A DNA stretch of 64,000 nt from Acuticoccus mangrovi (GTDB taxonomy: Bacteria; Pseudomonadota; Alphaproteobacteria; Rhizobiales; Amorphaceae): the NCBI RefSeq assembly GCF_016411865.1, contig NZ_JAEKJA010000011.1, positions 124,001 through 188,000 of the forward strand. Reading direction: 5' to 3'. Positions 16,954 to 24,937 of this stretch are shown piece after piece. Below the pieces are notes generated by a model, which searched no databases, was not told where the DNA came from, and worked only from the letters and a program-made list of their open reading frames with translations. The position numbers and the translations under genes were made by a program. Position 1 is the stretch's first letter, and each line of letters opens with the position of its first letter.

Positions 16954-17567
16954 GAGTCGGCCTTGGCAAGCTCTTCGGGACGCAGCAACTCCCACGCTTC
17001 GGTGACGGTGGAGTAGTCGCGGTAGCCCATCCGGGCGATCGGGCGGGCGGCGGCGGTGTCGAAGCGGCCGTCGCGAACATATTCGTCGCGGATGTGGGTC
17101 TGAACCACCTGGCCGATCACGTAGTAGCGGTCGACCGGGTTGCCGTCGCGATCGTGGATCTGCGTCGCCTCGACGGTGACGCACTCCAGCGCCGCCGGGC
17201 TTTCGGCGACGAAGGGGGTGGCGATCTCGACCGACTGGCCGAGCGTCAGCCCCGCCAGCTCGAACTCGTTCGCCCCGTCCGCGACGGCCGCGGAGGAGAC
17301 GTTCATCGCCTCCGTCAGCGCCTCCGTCGCGAGCGAGAAGGTGAATTCCCCCCGCTCCTTCGCGTTGACGTAGGAGTGCTTCAGCCCCTCGCTGCTGAAC
17401 AGGATCATGTGCGGGTGCGAGCCGAGCGCGGCGAAGAAGGAGTAGGGCCCGAGATTGGGCACCCCGTCCGCGTTCAGCGTGCCGATCCAGCCGATCGGAC
17501 GCGGAGCGATGATCGCCTTGAACGGATCATATTTCAGGACCGAGGGCCGGGTTGCGCCATAGTGCAT
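16950..17567 (-). CDS. Flavin-reductase-like split-barrel protein
   Basis: A 205-residue FMN-binding split barrel of the flavin reductase-like group (PF01613). It shows the PRPIGWIGT motif near residue 22, GVPNLGPYSFFAALG near 35 and the usual KHSYVNAKERGEF segment near 62. Relatives either supply reduced FMN to a monooxygenase or are uncharacterised. No two-component monooxygenase is adjacent. It sits between dctM and the D-2-hydroxyacid dehydrogenase and overlaps the latter by four bases. Confidence 0.85.
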   Translation of the reverse strand: MHYGATRPSVLKYDPFKAIIAPRPIGWIGTLNADGVPNLGPYSFFAALGSHPHMILFSSEGLKHSYVNAKERGEFTFSLATEALTEAMNVSSAAVADGANEFELAGLTLGQSVEIATPFVAESPAALECVTVEATQIHDRDGNPVDRYYVIGQVVQTHIRDEYVRDGRFDTAAARPIARMGYRDYSTVTEAWELLRPEELAKADS

Positions 17568-17590
17568 GACTTCATCCTTTGTGCGCCGCG

Positions 17591-18874
17591 TCAGCCGACG
17601 AGGTAGAGCGAGATCTGGGGGAAGAGCACGAGGAGGGCGAGCAGCACGATCTCCATCGCCACGAACGGCGCGACGCCGCGGAAGCCGACCTTGGTCGGCG
17701 TGCCCGTCGCCGCGGAGGCGATGAAGACGTTGAGCCCGACCGGCGGCGTCACCAGCCCGATCTCCGCCGTCTTGGTGATCAGGACACCGAACCAGATCGG
17801 ATCGAAGCCGAGCCCGGTGATGATCGTGTAGGAGATCGGCACCGTGAGCACGAGGATCGCGAACTGGTCCATCAGCATCCCGAGGACGAGATAGACGAGC
17901 AGGATGCAGACGAGGACGACGTGCGGCCCCACCTCCGACGTGGAGATGAGCTGGAGCAGCGTGTTCGTGACCTGCGTGTAGGTCATGAAGTAGCCGAACA
18001 TCAGCGCGCCGAAGATGATGGTGACGATCATCACCGTGGTGCGCAGCGTGTTACCGATCGCCTGGACGAAACCGCGCCAGGTGAGACGCCGCAGGATCAC
18101 GGAGAGGACGAACGCGCCGACGGCGCCCAGCGCCCCGACCTCGGTCGGCGTCGCAAGCCCCGAATAGAGCGCCCCGAGCACGATGGCGACGAGCACGCCG
18201 ACGGGCCAGACGCGGCCCTTCTGCTTCAGCTCGCTCCCTTCCGCGTTGACGAGGGCGTCCTCCATCCGCGGCGCGTATTGCGGCCGGCGCCACAGGACGA
18301 GCGCGATGGTGAGGCCGTAGCCGAGCGCGGTCAGGATGCCGGGGCCGATGCCGGCGATGAAGAGGTCGCCGATGCTCTCCTCGGTGAGGATGCCGTAGAC
18401 GACGAGCGCGATCGACGGCGGGATCATGATCGCGAGCGTGCCGGAAATCGCGATGGTGCCGACCGACAGCCCCGGCTCGTAGCCGAGCCGCTTCATGGTC
18501 GGATAGGCGGCGCGGGCGATGGTCGCGACCGAGGCGGTCGAGGAACCGGACGTCGCCGCGAGCACCGCGCCGGCGAGCACGCACGCCATTGCGAGGCCGC
18601 CGCGCAGCCGCCGCATCAGGCGATTGCAGGCGATCATCATGTCGTCGGCGATGCCGCCGGCGGAAAGGAATTCGGACATCATCACGAACGAGGGGATCGT
18701 GAGGATCACGTAGTTCGACACCGTGTCGTGCACGATCTTCGACATCAGGCCGAGGATCAGCTGGGGGGTGCCGATGAAGATGAGCGAGACCGAGCCAGCG
18801 ACACCGAGCGCGAAGGCGACCGGAATGCCGATGACGAGGAGCCCGATGAGGAGGAGGATTCCGATGAGAATCAT
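17591..18874 (-). CDS. dctM: TRAP transporter large permease (DctM)
   Basis: A 427-residue integral membrane protein made of many hydrophobic segments. It starts MILIGILLLIGLLVIGIPVAF and contains LSAGGIADDM, GSSTASVATI and PPSIALVVYG motifs of DctM permeases. It forms the sodium-driven channel half of a TRAP importer with the small subunit just upstream. The ATG at 18874 is the family start; the frame upstream is shadow. Order dctP-dctQ-dctM, then the flavin-reductase-like and D-hydroxyacid dehydrogenase genes, suggests one operon for uptake and oxidation. Confidence 0.92.
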   Translation of the reverse strand: MILIGILLLIGLLVIGIPVAFALGVAGSVSLIFIGTPQLILGLMSKIVHDTVSNYVILTIPSFVMMSEFLSAGGIADDMMIACNRLMRRLRGGLAMACVLAGAVLAATSGSSTASVATIARAAYPTMKRLGYEPGLSVGTIAISGTLAIMIPPSIALVVYGILTEESIGDLFIAGIGPGILTALGYGLTIALVLWRRPQYAPRMEDALVNAEGSELKQKGRVWPVGVLVAIVLGALYSGLATPTEVGALGAVGAFVLSVILRRLTWRGFVQAIGNTLRTTVMIVTIIFGALMFGYFMTYTQVTNTLLQLISTSEVGPHVVLVCILLVYLVLGMLMDQFAILVLTVPISYTIITGLGFDPIWFGVLITKTAEIGLVTPPVGLNVFIASAATGTPTKVGFRGVAPFVAMEIVLLALLVLFPQISLYLVG

Positions 18875-18890
18875 GTGGCTTTCTGCGCCG

Positions 18891-19412
18891 TCAGTGTTCG
18901 GAGAGGTCGGCGGCGACGACAGGCCGTAAGGTGTCGACGAAGACTCGCAGGGTGAGGACGGCAAGGCCGATCGGGACCCAGATCCACGACCACCCGACGG
19001 GCCAGTCGATGATGCCCATCGTGTATTCCTGGTTGGCGAAGGCGGTGTAGGTCTTTTCCGCCGACAGCCAGCACAGCACCGCGAGATAAGGCAGGGCGAT
19101 GATGTTGCCGATGCGGAACAGGAGGTGCTGGACCTGCGGCGGCAAGGTGGCGAGGAGGAGCGCGATGCGGATGCGCCCGCCCGCGCGGTAGCCCCACGGC
19201 AGCGCCAGAGCGATGCCGGCGACCATCAGATAGCTCTCCGTCAGCGTGAACTGGAAGGTCAGCGGCGCGGAGAAGAGATGACGCGACACCGCATCGGTGG
19301 TGACGAGCACCATCGTACCCGCGAGAACGGCTCCCGCGATGACGGCGAGGAGGTTCTCGACGGCGCGCAAGGCGCCGTCGACCGGGGCAATGAAGCCGGT
19401 GGTTTCGCTCAT
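18891..19412 (-). CDS. dctQ: TRAP transporter small permease (DctQ)
   Basis: A 173-residue protein with four hydrophobic segments (about 20-42, 55-75, 95-115, 135-155) and the DctQ features VTTDAVSRHLF and PWGYRAGGRIRIALL. Start at ATG 19412 is chosen because it overlaps the dctP stop in an ATGA and removes an arginine-rich shadow extension. It bridges the binding protein and the large permease. Confidence 0.9.
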   Translation of the reverse strand: MSETTGFIAPVDGALRAVENLLAVIAGAVLAGTMVLVTTDAVSRHLFSAPLTFQFTLTESYLMVAGIALALPWGYRAGGRIRIALLLATLPPQVQHLLFRIGNIIALPYLAVLCWLSAEKTYTAFANQEYTMGIIDWPVGWSWIWVPIGLAVLTLRVFVDTLRPVVAADLSEH

Positions 19413-20437
19413 GCGCCGAGAGCCGCCGTGTACGTCTCGAGCGCCTTGTCGCCGGGCAGTCCGCGTTCGGTCAGGCGATCCGCCCACTCCTGCTGCACCG
19501 ACTTCATCTTCTCGTTGATCAGCGCCAGCTGATCGTCAGGGAAGTTGTATACGTTCATGCCGATGTCCATGAACTTCTTGGCGAGCGTCTCCTCGGAGGT
19601 CTTCATCACGTCGGTGATGTTGCCCTCCGTCCAGACGCCGGCCTCGAGCATCGCATCCTGGATGTCCTTGGGCAGCGAATCCCACTTGGACTGGTTGATG
19701 CACATGACGTTGGAGAAGTTGCCGAACGAGCCGTTGCGGCTCGCCGCCTTGCACAGCTCCGCGATGCCGTAGCCCTCGATGGTGAGGTAGGACGAGATCG
19801 TCGCGTTGACGGTGCCGCGCTGCATGGCGACGTAGATGTCGCCGGCGGCGACGTCGACCGGCGAGCCGCCGAGCGCCTGGATCGCGAGGTTCGTCGAGCC
19901 GCCCGCGGTGCGGATCACCTTGCCCTTGAAGCCGTCGAGCGTCGTCACCGCCTCGTCGGTCGCCACGTACTGGTAGGGCGGGAAGGCGAGGCTCCAGATC
20001 GGGACGAGGTTGTTCTTCTTGTACTCCTGGGCGAACATTTCGTCCTTGATCACCGCACCATAGGCGCTGATCACCTCGCCGGCGGAGCTGCCGAGGCCGG
20101 GGAGCATGGTCACGCCGTTGAGCGGCATCTGGTCGGAGGCGTAGCCGACGGGAATCGGCGCGGCGTCGGCGAGACCGCCGGAGATCGCGTCGAGCAGCCC
20201 CCTCAGCGGCGCGAGCTGGCCGGCCGGGAAGTACTTGTAGCTGACGGCGCCGTCGGTGAGCTCGGTGAGCTTCTTCATCCACGGCTCGACGCCGGCTGCG
20301 GAGATGACGTGCTTCTGCGGGCTGCCGCTGATGACGGTGAGCTGCACCGCGGAGGCGCCGCGCACGATGGCCGGCATCGCGAGTAGAGCGGTGCCCGCCA
20401 TCGTGGATTTGAGGAGCGTGCGTCGTGTCGGATTCAT
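19409..20437 (-). CDS. dctP: TRAP transporter substrate-binding protein (DctP)
   Basis: A 342-residue periplasmic solute-binding protein. The N-terminus MNPTRRTLLKSTMAGTALL has a twin-arginine export pattern, with cleavage probably after the ASA near residue 30. The mature part has a solute-binding fold and the FKGKVIRTAGG segment near 175, placed where TRAP binding proteins carry the Arg that holds a carboxylate. The second ATG (20437) is preferred over that at 20446 because a gggagg ribosome-binding site is nine bases before it and abuts the first. The ligand is not identifiable; a hydroxy or oxo acid is inferred from the operon. Confidence 0.88.
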   Translation of the reverse strand: MNPTRRTLLKSTMAGTALLAMPAIVRGASAVQLTVISGSPQKHVISAAGVEPWMKKLTELTDGAVSYKYFPAGQLAPLRGLLDAISGGLADAAPIPVGYASDQMPLNGVTMLPGLGSSAGEVISAYGAVIKDEMFAQEYKKNNLVPIWSLAFPPYQYVATDEAVTTLDGFKGKVIRTAGGSTNLAIQALGGSPVDVAAGDIYVAMQRGTVNATISSYLTIEGYGIAELCKAASRNGSFGNFSNVMCINQSKWDSLPKDIQDAMLEAGVWTEGNITDVMKTSEETLAKKFMDIGMNVYNFPDDQLALINEKMKSVQQEWADRLTERGLPGDKALETYTAALGA

Positions 20438-20482
20438 GGGTTTCATCCTCCCTGATTTTCGGTTTTCGAGCGGACTGGTGGG

Positions 20483-21076
20483 TCAGCCGATGGGGCGGGT
20501 TGCCGCGAACGATGGCCGCGCGCGCATGCGCTCCGAATGGGCGGCGAGCGCCGGCCGGCCGTCGTGCGGATCGATCTCGCCGTGGCGCAGCGCGATCCAC
20601 TCGGACGCGACCGCGATGGCGACATCAGCGTAGTCGAAGGCGGCCGTGTCGCTGAGCCGCTCTTCGACAGCGTCGAAGGCCCGGACGACAGCGGCGAGGT
20701 TCATGTCGATGACGCGCGCGCCCTCCTCGCTCGGCGTGCGCATCGTCTTCTCGACCCGGGCCGCCAGGCCGCGGTCGAGGATGCCGACGGCGAGGCCGAC
20801 GAGTGCCAGTCGCGCAGGGTCGGCATAGGCGGGCGCCACCAGACGTGATCCGCCGATACGGTCGAGAAAAACCGCGATCAGATCGGATTCGGTAAGCACA
20901 ACCTCGCCAGTGTCGAGTGCTGGGACGCGACCGACCGGGTTCGTTTCCCAATAGCCGGAGGACCCGTCTCGCGGATTGACGATGGTCTCTTCCACCTCAT
21001 CCGAGAGTTCGAGTTCGCGAACGAGGATTCTCACCTTCCGTGCGTACGGAGAGTTCCCCGTTACGTAAAGTTTCAT
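20483..21076 (-). CDS. Glutathione S-transferase family protein
   Basis: A 197-residue GST: thioredoxin-like N-terminal domain (KLYVTGNSPYARKVRIL, NPVGRVPAL, LTESDLIAVFLD) and an all-helical C-terminal domain from about 85. The Ser in NSPYARK is at the catalytic position. The ATG at 21076, seven bases after gggagg, is preferred to the TTG just before it. It is upstream of dctP by 45 bases and probably heads that operon. A detoxification or thiol-transfer step for the imported compound is possible but unproven. Confidence 0.85.
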   Translation of the reverse strand: MKLYVTGNSPYARKVRILVRELELSDEVEETIVNPRDGSSGYWETNPVGRVPALDTGEVVLTESDLIAVFLDRIGGSRLVAPAYADPARLALVGLAVGILDRGLAARVEKTMRTPSEEGARVIDMNLAAVVRAFDAVEERLSDTAAFDYADVAIAVASEWIALRHGEIDPHDGRPALAAHSERMRARPSFAATRPIG

Positions 21077-21103
21077 CAACCGCCTCCCACCGGCATTTTT
21101 TGG

Positions 21104-21129
21104 AAACGCTATGCGCTGCCTCAGCGTTT
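21104..21129. promoter_or_regulatory. Inverted repeat upstream of the GST-TRAP operon
   Basis: AAACGCT, 12 bases, then AGCGTTT: a 7-base perfect inverted repeat centred about 40 bases before the GST start. It lies between the GST and the LysR gene on the same strand and could be an operator or a weak transcription stop for the LysR message. Confidence 0.4.
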
Positions 21130-21174
21130 AGGCAAATGGAAAGATCGCAACTATGATTCGAAAAAATTGAATTG

Positions 21175-22098
21175 TCAGATGTGCAGCTGAAAGTGTTCCC
21201 GATAGCGGGCGGCGGTCTCCTGAAGCGTCTTGACGAACAGCGCCGACACGGGTGACAGCGCCTCTCCGCGGCGTGCGATGACGCCGATCTTGCGCGACAC
21301 CCGACGGGCGCGGAAGGGCACCGCGACGAGCCGCGACGCGGCGAGGAAGTTGGGGTCGACGACCGGCATCACCGTCGCGCCGAGGCCGCCCGCGACGAGC
21401 GCATAGAGCGTCGGATATTGCAGCGTCTCGTAGCGGGGGACCACCTGAATGCCGGCCTCGCGGGCGAGCTCTTCGAGCACCGTGCGGGCCGTCGAGCCGG
21501 GGACGGGGCATAAGAGATCGAGATCGCGCAAGTCGCACGCGACCGCGTAGCCCCGCCGCACGATGGGGTGTTTTTCGGGCAGGATCAGGTGGAAGAGCTG
21601 CTCGAACATGCGCTCGAAGGTCAGCGTCGGCGGCACGTCGGTGTAGGGGCCGATGCCGAAGTCGACCGCCCCCCGCTCGACCGAGTTGACGACGTCGTCG
21701 CGCAACCCCTCGAACAGCGAGATCTTGACCTCGGGATGCTCTATGCCGAGCGCCTCCACGACCTTCGGCACCAGGCTGACGGCGATGGTCGGCGACACCG
21801 ACAGCTCGACCTTGCCGGAGAAGGTGTCGCCCTGGCCGCGGAAGTCGCGGATCAGGCGCTCGGTCTCGTTGAGGATGCGGCGCGAGCGGGCGAGGAACTC
21901 CTCCCCCGCACCCGACAGGTGGACGTGGCGGGTGGTGCGCACGATGAGCCGCACGCCGAGGATCGCTTCGAGCTGGTTGATCTGGGTCGTGATGGTCGAG
22001 GGCGAGCGGCCGACGGTCTCGGCGGCACGCTTGAAACTGCCGAGCTCGGCGACGGCGACAAACGTCGCGATCAGTCCCATGATCCGCTGGTCTTGCAT
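21175..22098 (-). CDS. LysR-family transcriptional regulator
   Basis: A 307-residue LysR protein with winged helix at about 5-65 (FKRAAETVGRSPSTITTQINQLE) and an effector domain (VDFGIGPYTDVPPTLTFERM). The ATG at 22098 is used because the domain begins there; the long upstream extension would cross the divergent promoter. It faces the FMN hydroxyacid dehydrogenase operon and is upstream of the GST-TRAP operon on the same strand. It is the best candidate regulator of both halves of the cluster. Confidence 0.88.
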   Translation of the reverse strand: MQDQRIMGLIATFVAVAELGSFKRAAETVGRSPSTITTQINQLEAILGVRLIVRTTRHVHLSGAGEEFLARSRRILNETERLIRDFRGQGDTFSGKVELSVSPTIAVSLVPKVVEALGIEHPEVKISLFEGLRDDVVNSVERGAVDFGIGPYTDVPPTLTFERMFEQLFHLILPEKHPIVRRGYAVACDLRDLDLLCPVPGSTARTVLEELAREAGIQVVPRYETLQYPTLYALVAGGLGATVMPVVDPNFLAASRLVAVPFRARRVSRKIGVIARRGEALSPVSALFVKTLQETAARYREHFQLHI

Positions 22099-22181
22099 CC
22101 CGTTCGCCTCGATCCCTCCCACCGACGTCAGAGACCGAAACGATCGTGGACGCAACGAAAAGCGCGACGAGTTCGATTTCG

Positions 22182-22196
22182 GAAACACGGTGTTTC
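22182..22196. promoter_or_regulatory. Palindromic operator candidate 1 (GAAACAC-G-GTGTTTC)
   Basis: A perfect 15-base palindrome in the LysR / hydroxyacid dehydrogenase divergent region, 84 bases from the LysR start. Its TGTTTC/GAAACA half-sites recur in the second palindrome 46 bases on. Confidence 0.6.
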
Positions 22197-22242
22197 TCGT
22201 TTTTCTACATCCAAGGTGATCAACGCGCCGATCATTGCGGTT

Positions 22243-22258
22243 ATGTTTCGCGAAACAT
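22243..22258. promoter_or_regulatory. Palindromic operator candidate 2 (ATGTTTCGCGAAACAT)
   Basis: A perfect 16-base palindrome 58 bases before the FMN hydroxyacid dehydrogenase start. It carries the same TGTTTC/GAAACA half-sites as candidate 1 in the opposite arrangement. Confidence 0.6.
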
Positions 22259-22316
22259 GTGCGAGCCGACGCGGCCTGGCGCCGCGAGTCCGACCGCGCT
22301 CGCCGAAGGGAGAGGA

Positions 22317-23612
22317 ATGACGCCACCCGACGCGCCGCGCGCCTCGCGCCGCAGGCGGAAGATCGTCGCCCGTTGCCGCTCGATCGCCGATCTCAGGGCG
22401 GCGGCGCGTCGGCGGCTGCCCCGCTCCGTGTTCGACTTCGTCGACGGCGGAGCGGAGGACGAGCGCACGCTCACCGACAATGCCGCCGCCTTCAAGCTGC
22501 TGCGCTTCCAGCCGAAGATGCTCGTCGACGTCACCACCGTCGACATGCGGACGACGCTGCTCGACGGCCCGTCGGCGCTGCCCGTCATCGTCGCTCCCTA
22601 CGGCGCGTGCGGCTTCTCCTGGCCGCGCGGCGATCACGCCGGCGCCGAGGTGGCGGAAGCTGCCGGCATTGCCTACGCGATGTCGTCCACGGCGAGCGTC
22701 GCGCTGGAGGACATCGCCGCGCGCCATCAGGGCAGACGCTGGTTCCAGTGCTACATCTTCCGCCGGCGCGAGATCACCGCCGAGCTCATCGCCCGCGCCG
22801 AAAAGGCCGGCTTCGAGACGCTCGTCATCACCGTGGATCTGCCCGTGGGCGGCAACCGCGAGCGGGACTATCGCAACGACTTCTCCGTGCCGTTCCGCTA
22901 CACGCCGCGCAACGTGACCGACTTCGCGCTTCATCCCGAATGGTCGATCACCACGCTGCGCAACGGTATGCCGACGCTTGCGAACCTTGCCGCCTTCGGC
23001 AACGTCAACGACGTGAACGCCACCGCCTCTTCCGTCGGCCGCAACTACGATCCGTCGTTCAACTGGGACGACCTCGCCGCCATCCGCGACCGCTGGCGCG
23101 GCAAGCTCGTGGTGAAGGGCATCGCCCGCGGCGAGGACGCGCGCCGGCTCGTGGCGCTCGGGGCCGACGCCATCGCCGTGTCCAACCACGGCGGCCGCCA
23201 GCTCGACGGGGCGCTGCCCACGCTGTTCTGCCTGCCCGAGATCCGCGACGCCGTCGGCCGTGCCGCCGAGGTCTATCTCGACGGCGGCATCCGCCGCGGC
23301 ACCGACATCGTGAAGGCGCTCGCCCTCGGCGCCGACGCCGTCATGCTCGGCCGCTCCCTCCTCTACGGCATCGCCGCCGGCGGCGCCGTCGGCGCGCGCC
23401 GGGCGCTCGACATCCTCACCCAGGAGCTCGGCCGCACGATGCAGCTCCTCGGCGCGCCGCGGCTCGCCGACATCGGCCCCCACCTCATCGCGAGGAGCGA
23501 CCTCCTCGCCCACCTCGACCCCTCCATCGCTCGCACGCTCTTGCCCGAGGCCGACGCCTCGCCGGCCGTCGCGCGCCCCGAGCACCATTACGAGAAGGAC
23601 CCCGTGTCATGA
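22317..23612 (+). CDS. FMN-dependent L-2-hydroxyacid dehydrogenase (LldD family)
   Basis: A 431-residue FMN alpha-hydroxyacid oxidase/dehydrogenase. Signs are FDFVDGGAEDERT near residue 40, APYGACGFSWPRGD near 97, STASVALEDIA near 125, the catalytic His in VSNHGGRQLDG near 290, and DGGIRRGTDIVKAL near 320. Relatives oxidise L-lactate, glycolate, mandelate or similar to the 2-oxo acid. The ATG at 22317 sits directly after gggagagga; an in-frame ATG at 22257 overlaps the palindromic operator and is less likely. The stop overlaps the next gene as ATGA, showing translational coupling with the homocitrate-synthase-like enzyme. Confidence 0.88.
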   Translation: MTPPDAPRASRRRRKIVARCRSIADLRAAARRRLPRSVFDFVDGGAEDERTLTDNAAAFKLLRFQPKMLVDVTTVDMRTTLLDGPSALPVIVAPYGACGFSWPRGDHAGAEVAEAAGIAYAMSSTASVALEDIAARHQGRRWFQCYIFRRREITAELIARAEKAGFETLVITVDLPVGGNRERDYRNDFSVPFRYTPRNVTDFALHPEWSITTLRNGMPTLANLAAFGNVNDVNATASSVGRNYDPSFNWDDLAAIRDRWRGKLVVKGIARGEDARRLVALGADAIAVSNHGGRQLDGALPTLFCLPEIRDAVGRAAEVYLDGGIRRGTDIVKALALGADAVMLGRSLLYGIAAGGAVGARRALDILTQELGRTMQLLGAPRLADIGPHLIARSDLLAHLDPSIARTLLPEADASPAVARPEHHYEKDPVS

Positions 23613-24820
23613 TCCAGCCCCCCGCGAACGGCATGTGGCCGAGCCCCTTCAACCCGGCCTCCGACACCTGGGGCGCCTCCGAGCGCACCATCCGCATCGC
23701 CGACTGCACCCTGCGCGACGGCGAGCAGCAGGCCGGTGTGGTGATGGACCGCGATGCCAAGCTCGAGATCGCCGGCATGCTCGACGAGCTCGGCGTCTAC
23801 GACATCGAAGCCGGCACCGTGGCGAGCAGCGAGGAGGACCGCGCGGCGATCTCCGCCATCGTCAACGCCGGCTTCAAGGCGAAGACCAGCGTGCTCTGCC
23901 GCGGCCTCACCAAGGACATCGACCTCGCCCACGAACTCGGGGCCTGGGGCGTGCGCCTCTCCTTCCCGATCAGCGAGGTGGAGCGGACCTACAAGCTGAA
24001 GGGCATCTCCAACGCCGACTATCTCGAAAAGGCGCTCGGCCTCACCCGCTACGCCAAGGACAAGGGCCTCGCCGTCATCTTCAGCCCGTACGACACGACG
24101 CGCGCCGACCCGGCCTTCCTGGAGGAGCTCGTCGGCGCCCTGTCCGAGAGCGGCACCGTCGACCGGCTGCGCATCGTCGACACCACGGGCTGCGCGCTGC
24201 CGGAGGCGATCACCGACATCGTCACCCGCATCCGCAAGGCGGGCCCCGACCTGCCGCTCGAAATCCATTGCCACAACGATTTCGGCCTCGCCTGCGCCAA
24301 CACCCTCGCCGGGGTGCGCGCCGGCGCCGACTACGTGTCGAGCACCATCAACGGCCTCGGCGAACGCTGCGGCAACGCCGCCACCGAGGACGTCGTGATG
24401 GCGCTGGAGGTATTGGAGGGCTACCGCACCGGGCTGAAGCTCGACATGCTGCGGGCGATCTCGCGCCGTGTGTCGGAGCTCTCCGGCATCCCGGTGCCGG
24501 TGAACAAGGCCGTGGTGGGTGACAACGCCTTCCGCCACGAGGCGGGCATGGTGGTCGCCGGCGTCCTCAAGGAGCCGTTCACGGCCGAGGCCTACAAGCC
24601 GGAGATCGTCGGCCAGACGCGCGAGATACTGCTCGGCAAGAAGAGCGGCCTCGTCTCCGTCGCCCACAAGCTGGAAGTGCTCGGCATGCAGCTTCCCGAG
24701 GACAAGCACCAGGCCCTCCTCGACGAGGTGAAGGTGATCGCCACGCAGAAGCACCGCGCCGTCACCAACAACGAGCTCAAGGACCTGCTCGCCCAGTTCG
24801 GCGCCGTCGCCGCGGAGTGA
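23609..24820 (+). CDS. Homocitrate / isopropylmalate-synthase-like enzyme (HMGL-like family)
   Basis: A 403-residue DRE-TIM metallolyase. It has the signature IADCTLRDGEQQAGV near 35, EIHCHNDFGLACAN near 225 with metal His residues, and NGLGERCGNAATE near 250. The order and length resemble NifV homocitrate synthase and short 2-isopropylmalate synthases, without a C-terminal regulatory domain. Such enzymes condense acetyl-CoA with a 2-oxo acid. Here the coupled dehydrogenase would produce the 2-oxo acid. There are no nif, leu or lys genes nearby, so the acceptor is probably not the classical one. Start ATG 23609 overlaps the previous stop. Confidence 0.82.
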   Translation: MIQPPANGMWPSPFNPASDTWGASERTIRIADCTLRDGEQQAGVVMDRDAKLEIAGMLDELGVYDIEAGTVASSEEDRAAISAIVNAGFKAKTSVLCRGLTKDIDLAHELGAWGVRLSFPISEVERTYKLKGISNADYLEKALGLTRYAKDKGLAVIFSPYDTTRADPAFLEELVGALSESGTVDRLRIVDTTGCALPEAITDIVTRIRKAGPDLPLEIHCHNDFGLACANTLAGVRAGADYVSSTINGLGERCGNAATEDVVMALEVLEGYRTGLKLDMLRAISRRVSELSGIPVPVNKAVVGDNAFRHEAGMVVAGVLKEPFTAEAYKPEIVGQTREILLGKKSGLVSVAHKLEVLGMQLPEDKHQALLDEVKVIATQKHRAVTNNELKDLLAQFGAVAAE

Positions 24821-24825
24821 GTTGG

Positions 24826-24857
24826 TTCGAAAATTGAAACAATGGTGTTCGAATTTT
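24826..24857. promoter_or_regulatory. Imperfect palindrome before the TauD-type gene
   Basis: An AT-rich block just after the synthase stop. It holds TTCGAA at both ends, AAAATT and AATTTT as outer arms, and GAAACA then TGTTCG inside. The inner halves resemble the two perfect palindromes at 22182 and 22243, which suggests the same regulator acts at a separate dioxygenase promoter. Confidence 0.45.
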
Positions 24858-24937
24858 TGCCCTGTTCGGGCACCATCACGCGGAATAGGTGAGACGAAGA
24901 CCGGCGCCACAAGACGCCTTCGCCCTTAGGAGGAGAC

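Noticed and set aside
23609-24820. NifV or LeuA assignment for the HMGL-like gene
   Set aside because: No nif, leu or lys gene is nearby, and the regulatory domain of LeuA is missing. The specific name was not used.
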